NCBI GenBank assembly: GCA_001632435.1
Contig: KV423936.1
Location: 226,203 to 267,186, forward strand
Direction of reading: 5' to 3'
Length of the DNA: 40,984 nt
Source of the DNA: Calocera cornea HHB12733
Lineage: Eukaryota > Basidiomycota > Dacrymycetes > Dacrymycetales > Dacrymycetaceae
The position numbers and the translations under genes are program-made. Numbering within the stretch: position 1 is the first letter of the stretch; every line of letters begins with the position of its first letter. Shown in pieces: positions 1-10,933 of this stretch. The notes under the pieces were generated by a model. That model was not told where the DNA came from, did no database searches, and saw nothing but the letters and a program-made list of their open reading frames with translations.

Positions 1-240
1 GTGTCGCGGAGCAACAGTCCGACGGATTCTCGCAGTCGGTCGCGGAGCAACAGTCCGACCGATTCTTGCAGTCGGTCGCGGAGCAGCAGTCCGACCGATT
101 CTCGCAGTCTGCCACTGAACAGCAATCCGACCGATCCTCGCAGTCTGTTGCAGAACAGCAGTCTGTCGCGGAGCAACAGTCCGACCGATTCTCGAAGTCT
201 GTCACTGAACAACCGATTCTGACCGATTCTCGTAGTCTGT
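1..240 (+). repeat. 36-bp tandem repeat array (about 6.5 units)
   Basis: Units begin at 6, 42, 78 and 114. An 18-bp half unit starts at 150, a full unit at 168, and a degraded last unit runs from 204. The unit reads GCGGAGCAACAGTCC followed by GACCGATTCTCGCAGTCGGTC. In the frame starting at position 3 each unit encodes AEQQSDRFSQSV. Differences between units are mostly third-position changes in that frame (GAG/GAA, CAA/CAG, TCG/TCT, GCG/GCA, GTC/GTT), which points to a translated repeat rather than a non-coding satellite. The array is cut by the left edge of the window. Confidence 0.85.
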
Positions 241-320
241 TGCGCAACAATAGTTCAGCCAATAACCCACACCGTGCAATCCACTTTGATGAAGCGCTTG
301 TAGGATTGACATGTGAATGA
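3..320 (+). CDS. 3' end of a low-complexity Gln/Ser-rich repeat protein (partial)
   Basis: The frame is open from the window edge to a TGA at 318-320. It encodes 12-residue repeats of the type AEQQSDRFSQSV, then a non-repetitive tail ending in VGLTCE. It is chosen over the other two frames, which are also open across the repeat, because unit-to-unit substitutions are mostly synonymous here. The last unit contains a local duplication of ACCGATTCT that changes the repeat phase but leaves the frame open. No domain is recognisable and the start lies outside the window. It could also be a decayed gene end, so confidence is low. Confidence 0.35.
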   Translation, partial: VAEQQSDGFSQSVAEQQSDRFLQSVAEQQSDRFSQSATEQQSDRSSQSVAEQQSVAEQQSDRFSKSVTEQPILTDSRSLLRNNSSANNPHRAIHFDEALVGLTCE

Positions 321-1888
321 TAATCTGGAAATTTTCGGTGGCTGGGTCTGCTCCCGGCGGAGTTGTCTCATTAGACAATCTTCACGGAGGCTGACGCGCG
401 TGCATCCGCCGCGTAATCGACGGAGTTCGAAATTCGTTACGTGCCGTCTGGCAGGGAGTGGGCTGGGGGCGGGATAAGGTCTTCGACACGGACGACCACT
501 AGGCGTGGCCACCCGCCTTATATTCACAACCGCAGTCGAGACTCTGAGTGGATTGGGAGCCAATGTCCACTCGGACGACCGACGATGGGTTGTTCGCCTT
601 CTGGCGGTGAGCACAGGGCCCTGGTGTGACGGCCTAGGTACGCCCCGAAGATACCAAAGACCGCCTTGCTGATGTGACAAGCATCAGGTGCGAAGGGCTA
701 CATTGAAGGGAAAGCAGAGTCAATTGTGGATTAAATGGGGGCAGAAGCAGAAGAGACCCTGACAGCATGGAGCGTTTCGAGGAGAAATCTACTGACAAAT
801 TACGAAGTGGGGTTTCATGAAAGGAACAAGGCAGGTGGAAACCTGCAGCGGCGAAGGGCAGGCAAGTCATCTTCCGCCGCAAGGGGTCGTATTATTAAAT
901 AATGCGGCCAGAGGACCGAAAGCGATAGGTATCATCATAATTTCGTGGATGATGAGGCTCACGTTTACTTGACTCGAATCAAGTCCTCAGGCCGACACCA
1001 TATCATAGAGTGGCGCTCAGAGGACCCTGACGCGCCAGTCGCCGAACGGGTCGCCGTCACAGGTGGGGTCCAACTGAAATCGACAATCCTCAATCGCTCA
1101 GGAGCTGTGGGGGATTGGGCTGCTACGTGACAGGTGGGACATCTGTATCTTCGAGACTGTCTTAGCTCAATCTTTAGGCACTGCGGCAAGAATATACAGC
1201 AGGAAGACGCGAAGGTGTGATGTGCGGGAGGAACCTCGCGTTGTACGACAGCGACGGGGAGACTGGGGAACATATTGCGATGGAAGCGATAGAGACTATG
1301 TCACAATGGACCAGTACGTCTGAGCACAATCAGTGTCAAGCAGGCAGGCGCTGACGCCGCTAGATTGGAATCAAGATCATAATGCGGGGTTCTTCCCTGC
1401 CTGTCGCAAGTGGCTTGCAGTCGGTTCTGCAACGGTTCGTACCTGTGTCAAATCTTCGCCTGTATACCTGTGCTGACTTGCACATGCAAACAAGGAGCTG
1501 AAGAAAGTCCTGGAGGGCGTCATGGGATGCTCACAGGTGAAGAGTCGTAAAGGTGTGAGCGGGGCATATCAGTTGTTGCTGGAGCCCGCTTTGGAGGAGA
1601 AGATAGCGTGAGGACGCTCAGTAGCCTTCGCTGCTTTCCGCTTACCTGGAAGCAGTCTACTCACTACACCTGACGGCACAAGGCCCCAACCTTACCGGCG
1701 CGTGAGGTCAGAGAAGGCACCCGCTGGTTCGATGCCCTTATTAGACATGCCGGGATTCAGTCTCGTCGTCGTCGTGATGGATGGATGCGAAGGGCAGGTG
1801 GCCCTGGTCGATGGTTGCAACACGCTGGGTGCGCCCAGCAGCACACATAGAGTGTTAAATCACAATTAACTGTCTCACAGCCCAGATA
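321..1888. other. Region without a supportable gene
   Basis: Only short open frames occur here (longest about 140 codons, on the minus strand at 255-680). They show no recognisable motif, no convincing splice structure and no conserved composition. I see no tRNA, transposon ends or long repeats. A short GTC/GTCGTCGTC run lies near 1763-1775. The final part presumably includes the promoter of the gene starting at 1889. Confidence 0.5.
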
Positions 1889-2695
1889 ATGTGCGGGGTA
1901 CTTCGGGCGACCACGGATGAGGAGACTGCACTCCTCCTCGTCCTCATCTTCTGGCTTGTGTCGTTGATCTACGACGAAGAAGATCTTCCGGTAGTCATCA
2001 GTGCGACGAGAGTGACGAAGAACGCCGAGGGGATCGATGTAGAGGACGCGTATCTGTGTGGGATGAGCTCGCCCGGCAACTGGGATACGAGCGAAATCTT
2101 CAAGACCGCTTTTCAGACCGTCAACCGCAACACGGCGGCCTCCGCGATGCCGTCTGGTCATCTCAATAGATTGATTAGCCTGACGGATGCCATCCTGAGG
2201 GCATTGGCGGCCAATAGGCCACGTCGAGCGGATATGTTCAACTGCGGGGAATGCGCCGCTTTGCAATGGTACGCCGCCCGCACAGTGTCTGACTTTTGGT
2301 TGACATCTATTAGGCTCTGCCGTATGCTGGCCGACTCGGCATTCTGGCCAACGCTGAAGGATACGACACTGCGATTCATCAGTCTCCAATGGAATCGATC
2401 GATGATTGAGATCATCAATCACCTTCGTGCGAATATCTCAACAATCGATCCAACAGACCTACCCGAAATCTACCGCAGCAGTTTGAGGTTGAGAACGGCT
2501 GACATGCGTGAACCATTCGGTCTCAACATCGCGATGACACCCTGCCCGAGGTGCCGCTCCTGGGTCGCAATCATCCGGGATTGGGCTGAAGAGGTGGGCG
2601 TCTCGTTTAACATGCAACACAATAAGGGCCTTAAGATGGTGCCGTGGCGACGAGACACCGAGGCCAGTCTCAGAGACAAGTACTTGCCAGTGTGA
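1889..2695 (+). CDS. Hypothetical protein with possible deaminase-like zinc motifs
   Basis: This is a single open frame of 268 aa starting at ATG 1889; the same frame has a stop at 1856-1858, so the N-terminus cannot extend upstream without splicing. Residues 119-121 are Cys-Gly-Glu inside FNCGECAAL, and residues 219-222 are Cys-Pro-Arg-Cys inside MTPCPRCRSW. A C-x-E plus P-C-x-x-C pair is the zinc and catalytic signature of the cytidine deaminase superfamily, and fungi carry several poorly studied families of that superfamily. The roughly 100-residue spacing between the two motifs is longer than in classical cytidine deaminases (usually 25-40), so the assignment is inference only. An internal hydrophobic stretch (residues 15-27) could be a membrane or buried segment. 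The gene converges with the minus-strand gene that ends at 2867. Confidence 0.55.
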   Translation: MCGVLRATTDEETALLLVLIFWLVSLIYDEEDLPVVISATRVTKNAEGIDVEDAYLCGMSSPGNWDTSEIFKTAFQTVNRNTAASAMPSGHLNRLISLTDAILRALAANRPRRADMFNCGECAALQWYAARTVSDFWLTSIRLCRMLADSAFWPTLKDTTLRFISLQWNRSMIEIINHLRANISTIDPTDLPEIYRSSLRLRTADMREPFGLNIAMTPCPRCRSWVAIIRDWAEEVGVSFNMQHNKGLKMVPWRRDTEASLRDKYLPV

Positions 2696-2866
2696 TGAGT
2701 TAGGGAGGGGGATATTCGTACTATGTACAATGAATTGCATTGACGTAATGACAGTATATACATACATTGAGTTCAGAAGGGGATCCTTTCAGCTGACGGT
2801 GGCTGGGTGAGCGAGAAGACATGAGATGCTCGAGGATAGCGCGAGCCGGATAGAGCGTGATAAACC

Positions 2867-5044
2867 TCATCTGAGCACGAGGCCTAATCGGAACAAGACA
2901 GCTACGCGGTCGAGCGGCGGGAGATCTGGCGTTTTGAGTTTCGTGAGATCCCTATCGAGGTTTGACAAACGATACAACCGATCGGGGTTAATGCTCTGAT
3001 CGACCTTAGGCTTGGGAGGGCGAAAGAGCGCTTTGACGGCAGCCTTGCAGCCTTCTCCACTCTCCCGCAAGGAGTAACGATGCTGGAGGGATGAGATGAA
3101 GTTGGAGGTTCGATCAATACGGAGTGAGAGAAAGGAAGGGCCATGAACCGTTGGAGTTGACCAAACACTGGTGCGTGTATAACCATCGGTTTGTATTCCT
3201 ATAAGCTCCAGGGGACCTGTGTATCCATATCCAATTCGGAGAACGGGTACTTCTCCGCAAGGGAGTTCGTTGATATCCGTCCCGAAAGCGGCCAGCTCGG
3301 TCCCGGTCGTCCAGTCATCCCAAAAGGCATCGTCAGCGTCGAGTTGTGTGTCGCAGATGGATGGCGTTGGTTGCAAAACAGAGGACATCACGTTCTCCAG
3401 CAGCACCTGGGAGGAGTAGTTGTCAGAGGGGCTACGGAGGAAGCTGAGAAACTTACGATTGCTTCGTCAATTGACGAAACTTGGCGCATATATTTCTTTA
3501 GCACGTCGGCCGTGACGTCCATTCGGAGTGGAAAAGGCTGGAGTGGTACGGTGCTTCTGAATCGCATGGAGAACCAAAGCAATGAGTTGTGGAGGCCAAC
3601 TGCAGCTTGCTGAGTCTCAGACGACACGTCCGATGTAGCATGTATGCGGTCACAATGCAGAAGAAGGTTTTGGGTATCGGGAGGGGAGATGAGGACGTCC
3701 CAGATGGCTGAAGGCGGGCCCATTTCAGGGAACGTTGGGAGGTGAGCGATCCTGAGGATGCTGGGCTTGACCCCACGTTTGTCGTGCAGTAAGAAGACGA
3801 CAGAGTCAGGACAGCCGAGGAGGGCTGCGTGTCCGAGGTAATAGTCGACGTCGATGTCGAAGAAAGACCATTCCAGCGGATGGGAAAATACAATCGTGGT
3901 GGCCAGTTTCGCCCGAAACTGGCGGAACAAACGTAACCCAGTGTCCGTTCTGATAAGAAAGACAGGGCCAGTGTCGAGTCGATTATAGACGTGAAATTGA
4001 TGGGGTATTGCTTGAAGGTGGTGCTCAGTCATACACCCAAGTGGGGACGATGGGGGAGTATGAGTGGAGATTGCTAGCTCTTTGTCGAACTGGTTGACAT
4101 CAAAGAGGAGGAGGCCTTCAGTAGCATCGGAATACAGCAGCATTGTTCTCGCCTCCTCTGCGAAAGCGGCGCCGATGAACGATCGCTAAAATGGTACCCA
4201 AGTCAGACGTGATATATTTAGGAAACTAAAAAATGCTTACAAAAGGAGGAGCCTCCAAGAAAACATACCCACCACGATGAATATGGACCACGTGGACGTT
4301 GGGGTGCGAGTTCCGTTGGGAGAAGCAACAGTATTTTGAATCGAACGCCAAAGGATGCGATGATGCTGGGATAGAGTGGAGCTCACGTGGTTGGGGGTTG
4401 AACGAGACTATAAAGGAGACGGCGACGGCGGTAGACGAGCTGTGCTCGGTCGCTATAGGTGTCTGGCGCTCGTAGGAAACAAGAACCTCCAAACAATCCG
4501 GGCGGGGGGATCGTCCTTGAACTCGTCCGACAAGCCGAGCACCAACCATATTGGTAGGTGAGTAGCCATCTGGTCGACGGGCTTGTTGAGCGTCCGATGG
4601 GTGCCACGCATGCCCCTGTATAGAAGCGACCGCCGCCCTTGCTTGACCGGGTGGATGCTTCGCTACGATAATATGGTTGTCGGCCGTCGTCAGAACATAC
4701 CAGTCTTGACAAAGAAAGGCGAGATCGAAGCATGATGTGCTCGCATTCAGAGTCAAAGGCTTGACGTCCTGGACGGTGATTGTGGGAAAGTGGTCTTGAG
4801 GAGGCGAAGTGGGCGTAGAGTTGGAGCTGCCATGGTGCGCATGACTGCGGGTAGACTGGGGTACGAGGACGGGTGCTGGCAGGGCCGGCGGACGGACAGG
4901 TTCATCGGCATGGAAGACAGCACGGAAATGGTAAGGACCTGGTGAATACGTGGATAAGGGAGCGGTCATCGTATGTGCGATGTGGTCGTTGGGGATGAGA
5001 GGACAGGCGTTTCCGTGTGCCAGGTCGGAGGCAGGCCAGGCCAT
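2867..5044 (-). CDS. Uncharacterised fungal protein, 690 aa, three exons
   Basis: Exons in minus-strand order are 5044-4241, 4185-3457 and 3406-2867, with clean GTAAGC/TTTTAG and GTAAGT/CCCAG introns of 55 and 50 nt, both phase 0. The joined frame gives 690 aa. The N-terminal third is Pro/Ser/His-rich; the rest is a mixed beta-type sequence with repeated short hydrophobic strands (FDLAFLCQDWYVLTTADN, RSFIGAAFAEEARTM, LLLFDVNQF). It looks like the C-terminal beta-propeller-like part of the large family of basidiomycete F-box-associated proteins, but I see no F-box, so I assign no function. The same frame stays open upstream of the chosen ATG to about 5145, so an upstream exon overlapping the divergent gene's promoter is possible. 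The N-terminus is therefore uncertain. Confidence 0.65.
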
Positions 5045-5218
5045 TGCCCCTGTCGCAGGAGCGGCACCAGCTGGACATTGTAGCCAATCAGAAGGCGTGG
5101 CGCACCAGAGCTGGAACCGCTCAGCGGTACGTGCGTGACCTCATGCGACGGGCCGATTTTGAGTAAAGCTTCCGTGCTCGCCACTCTTTCCGCCTCCGTC
5201 ACCATCTCAGCTGGACGA

Positions 5219-8200
5219 ATGAACAGCCGCGACGCGTCAGGCCCGTCCTCCCCTGCCGGCGGGTCGGTCCACTCGGCCGACCCCCGTGGGGATGCGTGGG
5301 AATGGACGGATGTCGAGGAGAGAATAAACACGGAGTTCCCTGCGCGGCTAGAAGCAATCATGAGCGCGCTGGGTCAGATGTTCAGGTGGAAAGAGCAGTA
5401 TGAAGAACGTGATAAGGAACGTACGGAACGAGAAATGCTAGACTGGAGTGGGATATTGGTATGTCTTCTAGACCGTGAAGGGAGACGGCGCCCTAACCGG
5501 CGATTGCCTAGAATCCCGCGGTGTCATTCTATTACAACCTGGGGATGTCAGACTCACACCCCGCGTGTCTAACGAAACGGATTGATGACATGCTCGCGGT
5601 GGTCGAACGCTTATATGCGAGAGGCTTGAAGAGCCCAATGAATGCCGGACGTGGCTTAAACGTCAAACAGCTACCGGACAGCTACTTTCTCAGATCGAAC
5701 TGTTTCTCGAACGTGCGGAATGGTAGCCGCCCATACCCGAATACGATCTGGAAATCGGATGGCTCCCTGAACGTATCCTACATCGATCTGGGTCGATCTG
5801 GGTCGGAACCCATGAGAAAGAAGCTGGGGCCGGAGGAGCGCCTGCGATGGGCTACGGCCAAAATGGTGGAGAGATATCTACTGCTTTTGGGCGATGTCCC
5901 AGACATCAAGGTGCAGGGAAATGACTATCATCTGCACTATCAGATCTGCGCGAAGTCTCTCTGGGTAAGAGTGTCAATCCGAATGGGTGAAATCATTACT
6001 AATGGGACGCAGAGTCTATTGCGTCGAGCGATGGAGGCATTGCGCCAAACAGACCATATCGCAGGAACATTATATCTCTATCTGTTCCGTCTCAGTATAC
6101 ACGCGAGGAAGGCGATGTGCTTCTGCCGAGTTTCGATCGACAACACAATACTCTCCGATGAGTTCCTCCCAATGTGCTTGAGACAGTACGCACTTGGGAG
6201 AACGCCATCGTTATGGGGAGATGTCAATGTGGAGTCTCGCCGCAAAGCAGAGAAGGATGAGTGGTGGCATTGGACGCGGCGATCGCGAAAAGATGCTATT
6301 GAGGGTGTGCTCGATAGGCATTTTGGGGAAAACCTGCTTTCTGTTGTCATGCCCGACGTGAAATGGGAATCACAACCACCCGTGGCTGCCTCGTCGATTT
6401 TCCTTGACATCGCGTTGGACGCATGGGTGAGTGCGAGTGAGACGGTGGTGGAGAGAATGAAGCTGATAATTGAAACACAGATTAAATATTGCATCTTGTG
6501 TGCTACGGGCGGTATTGGGGCATCTGCGAGGATGTGCAAAGCACTCGAAGTACACTTGAGAACGCTGAATGACTTGCTTGAAAGTCGTCCAAACGAGAAG
6601 TTGCCTATACCCCTGAACATCCTTCTGGCCAATAATCTGCCGGAAAAGGTTCTTTCGCGTTGCCCAAACCTGCCCGACTTGGAACTCCTCACGTACGAAG
6701 AGTTGGACAGGGCCTACTGGGCACGAAAATTGAAATCAGCGAAAGCGGCCTATGACGAACGGGGCGATCTCTTTGAAGCGTGTGGCACGATCGTACGCCT
6801 CTTATAACGGAAATCTTATAGATTGCTGACATTTCTAGGGCCTATTCTACGCCGCCTATGACGTCGGGGCTGCCGAAGCGCTGGGTAGCTCTTGCAACGA
6901 GACAGCGATGGTCCTTCTACACGCGATCCGACGAGCGATAGAGACCAAAACGGCACCGGCAGGACTACAAGAGGAAGCACCAGATGTTCTGATCGTGCCC
7001 AGATTCATTCGACAGCAATTCACTCCTGCTTATCCGGAATACTCAAACGCAATGGACATCGCGTCAACACGTGCCTTACTCCACAAGTCTGCTAAGCCAC
7101 GCGGAAAAAGAAGGTCTTCAGGGGATGCGAATGATGAGTCTACAGAAGATATCAGCCCAATCGCTTCAAGACATGCCTTGGATGACGAGGTATCGGAGCC
7201 GCCGGTGAAAGGGAGTTCTGTGGAGTATGCGAATGAGATGCCTACTCAAGACGCCATGGAACCGGTGCAAGGGGATGATGCTCGAGAGCTGTCTCAGGAT
7301 ATGAACGACGGCCCGCTGCCGCATGAAGACACCGATGGTGCGGACGAAGGAAACGGTGGGTGGCCAGTGGGGGACCAAGTTCTTCAGCAAACCGAGGGTA
7401 TCGACATCCACGATGATGGGCTGGAAGTTGAAAGGACAGTCGCAGACGCATCAGGAGATGCTGCACAAGATGCGGCGAAATTGGGGGTTGGGGTGAATGA
7501 TGCCCTGCAGCAGCAGAACCGGACGGGGGCTCCGGATCAGACCAACGATTTTCATGGATCGACAGCGCGACGACGACGTACCTCGACACCGATGCCAAGC
7601 CCTGAGCTGCAGGCACCGAACGCGGGGGAAACGTCTCTTGAGAGGATCAACTTGAGGACACGTTCAAGAAGGAGGGCGCCGGGTTTCTCAAGGGTAGTGA
7701 CGGACGATGAAGCGCTGTCAGCGCCTGTGAGCGAGAGGACGAGGTCGAAAAGAAAAAGGCGTCGAGAACCTACGGCACCGGAAGATGATGGCCCACTGGA
7801 CGCTTCAAATATAGATGTCGAGATGGATCCTCGCCGGAAAGACTACGCGTACTATCAAGGGAACGACTTCTCGAAGCGCACAATCTTCAAGCTTCTTCCC
7901 AGACGTTCCAAGGACGAGGTGAGGCGAACGTGGTGTCGAACCGATGAGGAAAACTTTGGGCGGCGGATAACACCAAAACAAATGTTGGTTGATAGAATCT
8001 CCGTACCAGAGATGAGACGCGTGGGCTGCACCGAACTTGGCTGGCCTGGGGAGGAAGTGACCACTGTGAGTGCATGGAAGCTCCTGAAATGAGAGCAAGC
8101 TAAAGGGAGATACAATAGTGGAGGCATGGGATGTATCGCTGCACCGCCTGTCAGGCCAAGACCGTGAAATACGTGAACGAAGAGACCGGCGAACTGACAG

Positions 8201-8796
8201 AAGAGTTCAAACGCCTGGAATTCTGTGAAGATCGGGGAGAGAATTCGAAATGTACGGAGTGCACAGTGACGGGATCGAATTGCTTCGTCGAAATGCTGGA
8301 TATGTCCAAGGGTGAGCTGGGAAGGCGGACGAGTATGAATGTCGCTGACATAGGGAAAGTGGCCTATTGGGCATGGCAGCGAGCGGCTACCGCCGCCAGG
8401 AAGAATACGGAGGCTCAGCTCAACATCAGCAAGCAACAGGACGAGGCGGAGACGGAGGAAGATACAAGGAGCAGGGATGCCGCTGGAGGAGACAAGGACG
8501 CCGTCTATCACCTGGGACGTAAGACGAAAAGAAACTTGATACGACCCAGCATGGCGAAGATGTGGGAGAGAAAGAAAGCCCTCCTGAACCTTCAGGGTGA
8601 CCGCCCGGTTACGAAATCTGCAAAACAGGTGCAAGTGAAGAAGGAGGAGGAGGAGGAGGAGGAGGCGAGGCAGCAGAAACACTCGACATCTGATGAGGTT
8701 GACGAAACCGGGGAAGATATGGGAGCGGTGCGCAGAGCAAAGAAGAGAAGACTTTCGAGTGCACGGCCACGAATCTCACGCATTGGAGGAGATTGA
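5219..8796 (+). CDS. Uncharacterised 1,141-aa protein with C-terminal Cys-rich module
   Basis: Four exons are 5219-5458, 5512-6792, 6839-8065 and 8119-8796; all introns are phase 0 and 46-53 nt long. The joined protein is 1,141 aa. I do not recognise the family. Residues about 20-80 hold a charged helical segment (WKEQYEERDKERTERE). Residues 80-510 look globular and alpha-helical, with many Trp, Arg and Leu. About residues 540-840 are acidic, Gln/Asp-rich and probably disordered, with basic clusters such as RSKRKRRRE. Exon 4 opens with a Cys set (CTACQAK, then C, CTEC, C) that could bind zinc, then a poly-Glu run encoded by a GAG microsatellite (8645-8664), and ends with a basic stretch (RRAKKRRLSSARPR) that could be a nuclear signal. 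The overall layout suggests a nuclear or chromatin-associated protein. An in-frame GTG at 5135 also exists; ATG 5219 is preferred. Confidence 0.75.
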
Positions 8797-8926
8797 CATG
8801 ACTGCTGCCATGATTTGGTTCATAGACATGAGATAACCGCGGACAAGGGCATTGTTTGAACTGGAGACGAGGCTAAGTATGTACGATGTTGTACAGTATT
8901 GATACTTAAGTGATATGTAAACAAGT

Positions 8927-10933
8927 TCAGCGGCGGGCGTAGGGATTGTCCGGCGACTCGAGAAACCGGATCCAGTGCATGACTGTAGGATGCGGCCGAA
9001 TCTAGATTCACAATTGGACATGAGACGATGTCAAGGAGAGGTGGAATATTAACTTACGAACGTATCGGCATGATAACCGACCACCTGAAGACACTCGACG
9101 ATGCAAGCTCGTGAGAGAGCAACATAGACTTGGGCTGATGAAAGATGAGTAGCTGCGAGCAGATCGAAGAAAGACACATACAGTATTCAAAGGCTTTCGA
9201 GAGATCGATCTTGACACGAAGGAGAGTCAACCCTTGGGCTCGGTGTATCGTCATCGCCCATCCTAGGAGAAGGGGAAGCTGGGGGGGGGGGAAGGCGGTG
9301 AGAATACCTATCTGTGGGTAGATATCACCGACGGCTCACCTGAAAGCGCGTCGCGTTAGAGAGAACATCAGTGGCGGGGCGGAAAAGCTGAGGCTCGACC
9401 AAGATGTAGAAGGGTTGAGAGGTGGAAAAGTCATAAAACTCGACAACCGGAAGGCAAATGTGAGGGTGATAGAGGGATAGACTTCCAGGTTGTCGTGGTG
9501 TACTGCAAAGTGGATGACTGGGAGACCAGTCACCGCCGATGGATGACCATTCTTGTTTGGTCAAGAAGCCAACGACCTTTCCCATGCTGCCATTGACCAA
9601 ACAGGTATCGTCGTACCGGTTACGGGTGAGGATAACCTGCGCGCCGACCTTCAGATGTAGCATGCTGAGAGCGGGAAGTGCTTCGAGTGCGTCATCGCCA
9701 TGAGCGACAACATCTTCCGCTGAGTATTGGAACAAGGGACCATCAAGGTCACTCAGGCGTGCTCGATTCGCCTGGGAAGCTGTCTCCTTGAGACAGTATC
9801 TGTCGCAAGGTGAGTAGATGAGATAGGGGAGGAAAGTTGACGGACAATTCAGTGGGTTCCAGACCATCGGGGTAATGGATGGGTCGGCTGAGTAGCTGAA
9901 GGCGATGAGCAGATAGTTCCGATACTTTCCCTACTCGGATCTCGGCAAGGATCTGAAGGTATGCTGAAGACTGAATGAGGATAGATTGGTGACAGTGAAA
10001 GGAATGTGTTCTTACCAGGATCGATTTGGCGATGTATGTGCGTGAGGTGAATAACGTGGTGAATAGCATTGCGCCATACCCGGGTGTGGAAAGCAAAGAC
10101 AGGTGCAGGCGTATTGTTCTTGTGAACAGGGGGAAGTTGCAGAAAGTCCCCAACGAAGATGAGCTGGGGTTAGGTCTGAGAGTGAGAGAAGTTGAGTGGC
10201 GATGTAGGAGGAATGGCTCACTTGGATGCCGCCAAACGGTACTTTTCTGTTGTGGCGTATGATAGCAACTGCATCAGATAGAGCATCCAAGTAAGTACCG
10301 TCGAGCATGGAAACTAATGTATGCTCCTGAGCAAGAGGTGATGTGAGAACCGGAAGGGACGTACTTTCGTCTATTATCAAGACATCGGTTTCGAGCCATC
10401 GCTTTTTGAGCCACGCCTGTTCCTGAATACGGAGAGCGAGCACTTGGGATGGGGATAGCCCGAGACCGACTCCAGCGTACGAATGAAGGGTAACACCGCC
10501 GATGTTGAGCGCAGCTACTCCAGTTGATGCTGTCACCGCAACACCGGTATCGTCTCCTCGCTGGCGATACAGTGCGCGAACGAGCGCTCGAATTGTGATG
10601 CTCTTCCCCGTTCCTAAAATCGCATTAGCCACGGGTAAAGGTAGGAGAAAGGGATAACGAACCGGCGGGTCCGGTGAAGAAGAGACTTTGGCCAGCCAGG
10701 GCGAGCTCGAGGATCTGCTGCTGTTGTTCATCGAGGACAGGTTGTTGATCTACCTTGTGCTGCGCTCTGAGCAGGACATCAGGAGAAAATGGCGGCGGCC
10801 ATTCCGGAGGTTTGGGATTCGGCAGCCAGGTGCTACCAGCATCTCCAATCCAGGGGCGAGAGGAAGAAGGCCCGGAGGGAGCATTGCGCTTGATGGCCAG
10901 TACACGTTGCTTAGAAGCCGAAATGCGTCTCAT
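8927..10933 (-). CDS. PIF1: PIF1-family 5'-3' DNA helicase
   Basis: ATP-dependent superfamily 1B helicase of the Pif1/RRM3 type, which acts in nuclear and mitochondrial DNA maintenance. Nine exons (10933-10663, 10613-10365, 10313-10222, 10163-10016, 9963-9846, 9799-9340, 9278-9182, 9134-9058, 9001-8927) join in frame to 528 aa. Visible motifs are Walker A GPAGTGKS (residues 88-95, split by intron 1), Walker B LIIDEISMLDG (Asp172-Glu173, split by intron 2), GGIQLIFVGDFLQLPPV (motif III), LTHIHRQ, the DGLEPTEL region, LLLGWAMTIHRAQGLTL (motif V) and QVYVALSRA (motif VI). The protein is short for a fungal Pif1 and has little sequence before the helicase core. The Arg-rich N-terminus (MRRISASKQRVLAIKR) would fit mitochondrial targeting, but this is inference. 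Intron 6 has an acceptor preceded by an 11-C tract (G tract at 9281-9291 on the plus strand). Confidence 0.9.

Noticed and set aside
1..240. CRISPR-like array because of regular 36-bp periodicity
   Set aside because: There are no unique spacers between repeats; the units are directly abutting, diverge by point changes and are translated. The genome is eukaryotic.
255..680. Minus-strand open frame of 141 codons
   Set aside because: Arg/Pro-rich composition without motifs, partly opposite the repeat protein end; no splice or start context.
1725..1735. GGTTCGATGCC resembling a tRNA B box
   Set aside because: No A box or foldable cloverleaf upstream and no terminator run after it.
1757..2422. 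Minus-strand open frame of 221 codons opposite the deaminase-like gene
   Set aside because: No recognisable motif; the plus frame has the more protein-like composition and the paired Cys motifs.
7855..8682. Minus-strand open frame of 275 codons (Leu/Ser-rich)
   Set aside because: Antisense shadow of GAG/GAA-rich exons 3-4 of the plus-strand 1,141-aa gene; its poly-Leu is the complement of the GAG microsatellite.
5219..8796. KDZ or other transposase
   Set aside because: I looked for a DDE-type catalytic layout, terminal inverted repeats and target duplications and saw none; the introns are clean and the composition fits a host gene.
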